Position numbers and translations under genes: made by a program | NCBI GenBank assembly: GCA_963971425.1 | Contig: OZ020526.1 | Location: forward strand, 434,001-498,000 | Length of the DNA: 64,000 bases | Source of the DNA: Bryoerythrophyllum caledonicum | Taxonomy: Eukaryota > Streptophyta > Bryopsida > Pottiales > Pottiaceae | Direction: 5' to 3' | Shown: one piece after another, positions 57,857 to 64,000 of the stretch | Position numbering within the stretch: position 1 is the stretch's first letter | How the letters are laid out: the number at the start of each line of letters is the position of its first letter | The notes under the pieces: model-generated | Databases searched by the model: none | The model's input: the letters and a program-made list of their open reading frames with translations, nothing else | What the model was told of the DNA's origin: nothing

Positions 57857-58699
57857 CCTTTTCTTCCCTGCCTCTCTCTTTTTCTTCCCCGACCAGACTG
57901 GCTTACCTTAATGAGGCAGCCCATAACCTCTCCCAGAAATGCAGAATTGGCTTCTTACAGCCGTCTTTGCATGTTTTTGGTTTATTACGCATTAATTCGC
58001 CGCCTTGCTCCTGACAAGCCGCTCTAAAATTAAATCCATGGTGGCAAAAATTGTCATGTGGCATGTGCATGGAGAAGCACATCCACCCACTTCCTTTTTC
58101 TCTTCTTTTTCCCTTTTCTTTTTCTTTTGATATTTTTAAAGACTATTACACTAGATCTAGTACTAACTACTGATGATTTGCAATTTAATTCTAACTTCAA
58201 AAACTAACCACACAGCTGGACTCCCAGCACCCTAATTAGTCTACCTAAATTTTCCTAGCATTTTTGGAGTTCATTAAGTATTTTTCCCGAGTGGTCAAAC
58301 CGTCGACTAACTAGTCAACCCCTAGAAATAAATAGTAATTCAACTCGGAAAATTCTAGAAATTTTACCACTACTTCTACCTGCTAGGAGACACTCTTCCA
58401 ATTTTTTCCCAAATTTTTTTACCCATTTCTCAATTTTTAGTCATTTTCCAAGGACTTTTCTTCCCCTTTTTTATCTTTCTCTTCATTTCCATTCCACTTC
58501 CACTACACTTTCAAGCATATTAGTAGGGAAGAGGAAAAAATAGGAACTTAGTGTCGCATCATGGCACTAGGCCTATTACTCTAGGAATTTTGACTTTAAT
58601 AGGTGGGTTGACCGCTACTTTAACTAAAATTGGCTTAATACTATCAAAAACTCAAAAAAATGAAGAAAAAAGAGTGAGGGCCCACTTTGGCCACTCACA
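55933..58699 (-). repeat. 5' LTR of the second Ty3/Gypsy element
   Basis: 2767 bp, nearly identical to 45488-48254, with a run of 29 T residues near 57828. It directly abuts the right copy of the ATTTG duplication. Confidence 0.95.
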
Positions 58700-58704
58700 A
58701 TTTG

Positions 58705-59717
58705 AGAGCGTTACTTCGAAATTTGCAGTCGTAGGTGGATTTACTCGCTCAAGTTTGAGTGTTCCTCTCGTGCCGATGGTTTGTAGTCTAAATCGTAGGT
58801 GAGGTACGATTATTCTGTTATTTCTCGTGCCTTTCTCGGTCTGTATTTTCTAGATTATCCTGTTTTTGTTGCTTGTGCGTTTTCTTTTGTGTTCGTTTGT
58901 TTCATGAATGTTGGAGTACAGCTACTTTGATGCTTCAGTGTCATTCAGAGTTCTTCTGTGGCCTGAGTTTGCTGTCCGTGGGATTCAATCACTCCAGGTT
59001 GTTGGCACCAGATCGGTGTCACACTTGCCTTTGAGACGTTGATAGTTGGCCGCATTATTTTAAGTGATTGTTGTCTTTCATTGACTTCTATTTTGATCCA
59101 TTCGCATTAGTGTGGGTTGGGGTTGAAGTCCGTTGAAAGTTTAGTAAAATTTGTCGTATCTCCTCCCTTTGGACTTACACCGAGGTTTCACGTGCCGTAG
59201 GGCAAGAAAGAAAAAAACGGTTGTGATTTTAGTGAGGGTTTTATTCCAAGACGTCTAACACATATTAGGTCTTCATCCGTGCGTGCTCCATTGTTTGTTG
59301 AGGCAATAGGTGCTGAGGCGGTGCAGTAATTGCCTCATCCACGAGAACATGAGCAAGGGTGAGGGTCCAGTACGTAGGATTTGTTGTCACCAGATCAAGG
59401 ATCAAGTTCGATTCTATTGAATGAACCTACCAGGTCAAGGATCAAGTTTGATTCCCTTGTTCGGGTTGGATCCAACCTGCAGGTGTTTTTCCCTATCCAG
59501 GGTTTGCTGTGTCGACACTCATATGTTTCTATTTCATATGTGTCGACACTCATATGTTTCTATTTCTGCAGGTAGCTGGCATTGGATTTCTTTTCAAGAT
59601 TGATTTGAATTTAGCTTTCTTACTGGTTGTATACGTATATCTTTTGTCGTGTTTTCTATCGGAGAAGCGCAGTTTTAGCACCCTGGTATGATTGTCCTTA
59701 TCTTGGTAGCTTAATTC
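58705..59717 (+). promoter_or_regulatory. Likely leader region of the second CRN-like gene
   Basis: The sequence resembles the leader and intron zones of CRN-like copy 1 (for example about 58970-59110 against 38930-39070). A TTGGTAG acceptor at 59710 precedes the start ATG by seven bases. A 37-bp unit with TGTCGACACTCATATGTTTC is tandemly duplicated at about 59510-59570, just before a TTTCTGCAG acceptor-like site. Confidence 0.35.
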
Positions 59718-61250
59718 ATGGTGGGAGTTTGGATGGGATTTCCAGATTTGAAAAAGCCACGAATTGAAGATCCTGTACGTCGAAAATTGCAGACCTTTAT
59801 TGAGTCGGCAGCAAAACATTACAAGCAGTGGGAACAAGCTGAGATCGCTGGATGTGAAAGTGGGGTAGGCAAGAATTTCTTGGTGGTGAGTGAGGATCCG
59901 TTCGGCAATTATTCAGAAGGATTTGTTGTTTGGATTCGAAAGTGCTATCGAGATTTGAAGGCGATACTAATGAATGCGAAGCCGAGTCGAAGGTTCGTTA
60001 TATTGGGTATAGCGGGCATCGGGAAGTCTGTGTTTACTCTTTTTTGGATATGTTATCGGGCGACGCTGAAGGAGAAAGTCGTTTGGAAAACCTCCAAGGA
60101 TGAATGGTATCTCCTGGACTTCAGGAAAGAGGGTTCAGCGTCAGCACGAAAGTTGAAAGAGTGGGATAATGAAGTGCAGTCAGTTTTGGGTGATCCTGAT
60201 GCTTGGCTTATCATAGATGGGGGTCAGTGCGGTTCTTTGACCTATGAGTGCCATATTCTGGTGGCATGTTCAGTTAAAAAGGAAAATTATAAGGAACTTT
60301 CCAAGAATCAGATGGTCTCTCTACGGTATGTCCCTGCTTGGTCAGAGGAGGAGATGAACAAGTTTCTGGACGACTTTGAAGCCTTGAGGGGCAACTATTC
60401 ACACATGCAGGTACCTACGAAAGATGAGGCCATGGAAAGTTTCAAAAAGCTAGGAGGCGTGCCGAGGTATGTTCTACACCGTGAGCAAACTGCGGATGCT
60501 GTCGATCGGATGGATGATGCCATCAAATATCTTGACAAGGATGATTGTTTGAAGTATTTCACTGGGACGTTCGAGGATGAAGAAATGAGTGATAGCGTCG
60601 TTCATATCAAATGTAAGGACGATAGTTATGAACGCAGGTTCTATGACTTCGCATCCCCGTATGTGCAGGATGAGTTTGGAAAGCGCTTTACCAGACTCAG
60701 TAAGGTTGGTGTGGTGGACTTTCTGCGGTCTTATGCATATAAGGACGTTGGGAGTGTTTATGGATACGCTTTTGAGTTTGTTGCACATGAGCTTATGCAA
60801 CGAGGCGGAGAATTCCCGATGAAAAAAGTTGGGTTTAAAGGTGCCGCACTTTCTGATCCTGAAACGGGTACATTATCGCTGCCATCTTCAATGACGGTTG
60901 TTGAATTTGCGAAAGTACAGGAGTTGGTGAATCAAGATACATACTATCGGCCTCGCAATTTGAACTTTGAGAGTGTTGACGCAGTAGTATATCCTCAGAT
61001 TTTACTCCAGTTCTTCAGATCCTGGAGAGGAGTACACGGGTACAAGGTGAAGGGACTGAAGATTTTGCACGAGCACTTAAAACAAGATGATTATCTACTA
61101 TGTTCATGTGTGCCCAAGGAGCAATACGATAGTACTGGTTTTCAGAAGTGGTTGAACGTAGACGGGACCAAGCCCAAGGCAGAACCGGACATGGTGAAGC
61201 GGTTTCACCAATATGTGTTGCAGGTGGACTACGATCAATTCAGCAGTTGA
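59718..61250 (+). CDS. Crinkler/RHS-type P-loop NTPase with nuclease-like C-terminus (copy 2)
   Basis: A single exon encodes 510 residues. Walker A is GIAGIGKS (97-104, inside FVILGIAGIGKSVF) and Walker B WLIIDGG (D167), with a following sensor-like region (YVPAWSEEEM, KLGGVPRYVL) typical of Crinkler/RHS NTPases. At the C-terminus SVDAVVYPQILLQFFRSWRG has Asp 421 ten residues before Gln 431, the same spacing as in copy 1, followed by GYKVKGLKILHEHL, consistent with a restriction-endonuclease-like fold. It lacks the N-terminal header-like exons of copy 1, so either they lie upstream unseen or the gene starts here. It is better matched to the family than copy 1. Its leader begins directly beyond the second retroelement. 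Confidence 0.75.
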   Translation: MVGVWMGFPDLKKPRIEDPVRRKLQTFIESAAKHYKQWEQAEIAGCESGVGKNFLVVSEDPFGNYSEGFVVWIRKCYRDLKAILMNAKPSRRFVILGIAGIGKSVFTLFWICYRATLKEKVVWKTSKDEWYLLDFRKEGSASARKLKEWDNEVQSVLGDPDAWLIIDGGQCGSLTYECHILVACSVKKENYKELSKNQMVSLRYVPAWSEEEMNKFLDDFEALRGNYSHMQVPTKDEAMESFKKLGGVPRYVLHREQTADAVDRMDDAIKYLDKDDCLKYFTGTFEDEEMSDSVVHIKCKDDSYERRFYDFASPYVQDEFGKRFTRLSKVGVVDFLRSYAYKDVGSVYGYAFEFVAHELMQRGGEFPMKKVGFKGAALSDPETGTLSLPSSMTVVEFAKVQELVNQDTYYRPRNLNFESVDAVVYPQILLQFFRSWRGVHGYKVKGLKILHEHLKQDDYLLCSCVPKEQYDSTGFQKWLNVDGTKPKAEPDMVKRFHQYVLQVDYDQFSS

Positions 61251-62650
61251 TGGAGGTGTGTGTTTCTTGCTGTTTGTGTGTGCAAGGGAATGTATGGTGA
61301 AAAATCATAAAAACGTGAGGCGAGGCATGTAAAATTAGTCCGGTTTGTTCATCCATTACTTCTGTTTCTGGAATCTGGACTTCATCGCCGTGATTTGTTT
61401 GGCCACTTCTTGTTGTTATGTCCTCCTGCGTAGCGAAAATTCAGCTACTATATGCTTGGCATCTTGGATGTAAACTACTGATGTGTTTTCTATTTTGAAG
61501 TGTCAATGTTTTGATGTGTATTTTTGTTGATGTTTTTTTAGGGATGGCTGTGCTGCACTTCAGAGGTTTGCATTGTTGACGAAGCGATGAATTTCTGCCT
61601 CGGCTTGTGCATCTCGCTGTTTCTTTCGCTTAGTTATGCTCTGCCACGGAGTGACCAGTCTCTTTTGTAAACTGAGGTGGTCTATCTGAATTCCGCACTC
61701 GCACATGTGCTTGTTGTCGCTGGTTTTTTTATGTTGGTATGTTTCAGCGGGTCAGTACTGAAGATGGGAACCTTAGGGAAGTGTTGTTGGCGATTGAAAT
61801 CTGGTATGCGAAGCCTTGTGCTATCTGTCAGGAAATCAAGGTCGTTTGTCCTTGTAAGACATCGCAATTCTATGTGACACGAGGTGGGGGTTAAAGTTTT
61901 CTTGACACGCTCCTCTTGAATGGTGAGTTGAGTCTCTTGTGAATTTCGTCACTCCCACTTTGCCAACCGGTTGCAGGAATGTGGTCCACACATGAGTGCC
62001 GCTTAAATGAGGCTTAGGGATAGCTTTCTATCGCTGAATATATAGAACTTCTGAGTACACAAGCTCTAGGCTACAACTGCTCAACGATCCATGACATGTC
62101 AGCGTCAGCTTCGATACAGGCAGAGGGAATCATATGCCTTCTTCATCTCTTGGGCGACCTAAAATTCCTGCTTTACACTTGTCTAACCGTGGCCACATCG
62201 TCTACATGTTCGTGGGTGTCTAAATAGCAGTATACCTACCAAGAAGTCGAGCGTAAGCCAGTTTGTTGAAACTGCCAACTGTCATTGCATCGGTGTTATT
62301 GCTCCACTACAAAACTTGCCATATCTAGCTTTTTGACCTCCAATGTGATGTGAGACATGCTCATCAAGATCAATCAAGTATCTACTTGTTGGTGAAATAT
62401 CATGTATTTTTGAAACTAAAAATAGAAATGGAACATTCATGCCTGTAATCCCTAAAGGAGAATCTCTACAGTGACCTCCAGACAGTCATATCTGAAATCC
62501 ATGAACAAATTTTTTTTCAAATTTGATTTTGGGAAATCGAACTGTAGGATCTTGCTTATGACTATCAAATTAGTCTACCCACCAATTTTTATCAATTTTC
62601 ACCGTACGGATCTTGAGATATATTGAGTCAAAGTTTCAGCTTTACATATC
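61251..62650. other. Region downstream of CRN-like copy 2
   Basis: Mostly noncoding. One exon-like frame at 61748-61894 follows a TTTCAG acceptor and reads VSTEDGNLREVLLAIEIWYA, then KPCAICQEIKVVCPCKTS, to a TAA. A CAG|GTGG donor-like site lies eight codons before the stop of CRN-like copy 2 (61223/61224) in the matching phase, so this could be an alternative last exon with two Cys pairs. Support is weak. Confidence 0.3.
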
Positions 62651-62655
62651 TTTTT

Positions 62656-62692
62656 AAAGCAGATCGACCCGATGCGGGTCGCACTCTGCTTT
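62656..62692. repeat. 37-bp inverted repeat
   Basis: AAAGCAGA and TCTGCTTT form the outer arms, and GACCCG and CGGGTC the inner arms around ATG. It could fold as a hairpin. It lies directly upstream of LINE-derived sequence. Confidence 0.7.
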
Positions 62693-62729
62693 AGGGGTTT
62701 ACAAGTATTGTGTTATCGATACCTTGGGC

Positions 62730-62987
62730 TGCATGGCCATTATTGCTCCCTTTTCTTTACAACAACGATCACAACTAACTGCATTTCACAAAGTTCGTGC
62801 CCACAAAAATATACAAGGAAATGAAGAAGCTGACAAACTTGCAAAAAACGGCAGTACTCTAGCATACAGATTTGCCGCAAAACCATTTGAATTTGCTCAC
62901 ACTACCCCATACTACTACCAAAAAGATGTCTGGTCAGAGCCCGATAGAAGACCAGATAAAGGCCCTGGCAGATGTCTAGTATCATGA
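62730..62987 (+). mobile_element. RNase H fragment of a LINE-type element
   Basis: The frame contains FHKVRAHKNIQGNEEADKLA, the RNase H motif H-x4-GNE-x-AD-x-LA, followed by FEFAHTTPYYYQKDVW, as found after RNase H in non-LTR retrotransposons. The earlier part of RNase H and the reverse transcriptase are not seen. It is a truncated remnant. Confidence 0.65.
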
Positions 62988-63189
62988 GAAGTCGTTGGTG
63001 GCGCAGGAGAAAGGGTATTCCCAGACCGAAGAGTAATTCACCGACCATCGCTGTCCAGGAAGCTCCCCCGTCTTCGAGTGAGAACTCTGGCGACTTTAGC
63101 ATAGAGGAGGTTCCTACCATCACCTGCGGCAGCGAGGCCATGTCGTGGGACGTGGAGCTTCCGTGCAGGCTCGTTTTAACTTGGAAATA

Positions 63190-63684
63190 GGGGATCTTCG
63201 ACCATAGGCTTTCTAGAAGATTTTCCCCGGTCAGCAAATTATGGCTCTTATTGAGAGGTATCATCCTTTGGCAACTTTGGAGCGAAAGAAACAACGTTGC
63301 CTTCAATGGGAACATGTGGTCTAAGCAGAAACTTAGAGCCAAAGTCTGGCTTAGTCTTGTGGATTACGGGCATGCGGCGTGGGCTATGTCTCAGTTGAGA
63401 GGTTCTCAAGCTCCTGAGAAGAGTACGCTGTTCTCGAAGCGGTTCAAAGATCTTTGGTGTTGCAACGACGTTCTTGCCTCTTGGGTGGACAAGAAACCCC
63501 GTTGGCACGCACCCCCTTGTTCTCTTAGTTTAGGCTCTAGATCAAACCCCCACACTTACCTCTAACCTTGGCCTGGGCACTCACCCGGCCTCGCCAGACC
63601 TGGCGGGGCTGCCCGGCCTTCTGTTCTCCCCCCTTTTTCTTGGTTGTAAGTGCTCTCCGTACTTGTGTCAAAAAAAATAAAAAT
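63190..63684 (+). mobile_element. 3' end of a LINE (reverse-transcriptase C-terminal region)
   Basis: The frame SKLWLLLRGIILWQLWSERN, then NVAFNGNMWSKQKLRAKVWL and SLVDYGHAAW, matches the zf-RVT-associated C-terminal region of plant LINEs (..LWTIW.ERN..VFN...W...K....W..L.DYGR.AW). The coding frame ends at 63565. An A-rich tail (63670-63684) closes the element, as expected for poly(A)-ended LINEs. It is 5'-truncated and probably distinct from the RNase H piece upstream. Confidence 0.7.
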
Positions 63685-63685
63685 T

Positions 63686-63895
63686 GGAGTTATCCTTGAG
63701 CCGGGGATAACATTAACTTTCAGAGGTGGAGTTATCCCCTGAGACAGAGATAACATTAATTTCCGAAGGTGGAGTTATCCCCGAGCCGGGGATAACATTA
63801 ATTTCTGAAGGTGGAATTATCCTAGGCCTAGGGATAACCTTCACTTATTGAAAGTGGAGTTATCCCTTTTAACTCTGCACACAATGGAGTGCATG
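63686..63895. repeat. Tandem array of about 42-bp hairpin units
   Basis: Units start at 63686, 63728, 63771, 63813 and 63856 (the last incomplete). Each contains GTTATCC...GGATAAC arms: GTTATCCCCGAGCCGGGGAT in the best copy (63774 onward), and ATTATCCTAGGCCTAGGGAT in the fourth. The arms change together in several copies, so folding may be maintained. It begins immediately after the LINE tail. Confidence 0.85.
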
Positions 63896-64000
63896 ATAAC
63901 TTGTGTTTCAAGTTGGCAAGTGGTGTAGACCATAGATTGGGTGGTGGGCGACCAAGATTCCTCTTAGTGCCGATATGTTTGTGGGGCGTGAGGCCTCTTC

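Larger units (their letters stand above)
45483..58704 (-). mobile_element. Ty3/Gypsy LTR retrotransposon, decayed interior, near-identical LTRs
   Basis: The element spans 45488-58699 with 5-bp target-site duplications ATTTG (45483-45487 and 58700-58704). Both LTRs are 2767 bp (45488-48254 and 55933-58699) and differ at only a handful of positions, so the insertion is recent. The primer binding site on the minus strand is TGGTGCGTCTGCCGGGAGGA (55911-55930), different from that of the first element. The interior is gag, protease, RT-RNase H, integrase on the minus strand and looks broken about eight times. It lies between the two CRN-like genes. Confidence 0.95.

Noticed and set aside
63248-63756. 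Minus-strand proteins near the right edge
   Set aside because: They are antisense to the LINE 3' coding region or cross the hairpin repeats.

Overview
The window reads as nuclear DNA of a streptophyte plant, probably an early-diverging lineage (bryophyte, lycophyte or charophyte grade). The reasons are Arabidopsis-type TTTAGGG-like repeats, GT-AG spliceosomal introns, Ty3/Gypsy LTR retrotransposons with plant-style primer sites, a plant-type LINE 3' end, and fragments of plant genes (proteasome alpha-6, ANGUSTIFOLIA/CtBP, anoctamin, CDC48-type AAA ATPase). The species cannot be named from the sequence alone.

Layout. 1-8 kb is gene-poor and repeat-rich: a palindrome array, a threefold segmental duplication, a (GA)n tract, telomere-like repeats, a CACTA-like non-autonomous element and a Helitron-like 3' terminus at 4680. 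8-10.7 kb holds a GC-rich island, then shuffled exon fragments of a proteasome subunit and of ANGUSTIFOLIA that still carry introns. 10.9-19.5 kb is the most unusual part: co-directional, intron-bearing genes headed by a large protein with a ParB-like domain, a decayed DNA-methyltransferase domain and a coiled coil, probably spliced into an FCP1-like HAD domain. An unknown basic protein and a small zinc-finger protein follow. About twenty copies of a short, often perfect palindrome lie in the leader, introns and spacers of this locus and, apart from the array at the left edge, were not seen elsewhere in the window.

20.5-37.2 kb contains broken host-gene pieces (an unknown minus-strand gene, anoctamin exons, a FAMeT-domain gene) into which a young 13.6-kb Ty3/Gypsy element (22781-36342) is inserted. 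This element has 3.85-kb LTRs that carry their own long reading frame. A second Helitron-like 3' end closes this part at 37201.

37.4-61.3 kb carries two Crinkler/RHS-type P-loop NTPase plus nuclease-like genes (38207-42168 and 59718-61250), separated by a CDC48-type fragment, repeated intron-like modules and a second Ty3/Gypsy element (45488-58699) with near-identical LTRs but a decayed interior. 62.7-63.7 kb holds LINE remnants. The window ends in a tandem array of hairpin-forming units.

Working hypothesis: the ParB-like protein and the palindromes around it form one functional or selfish unit, because ParB proteins recognise palindromic sites. This rests on sequence reading only.
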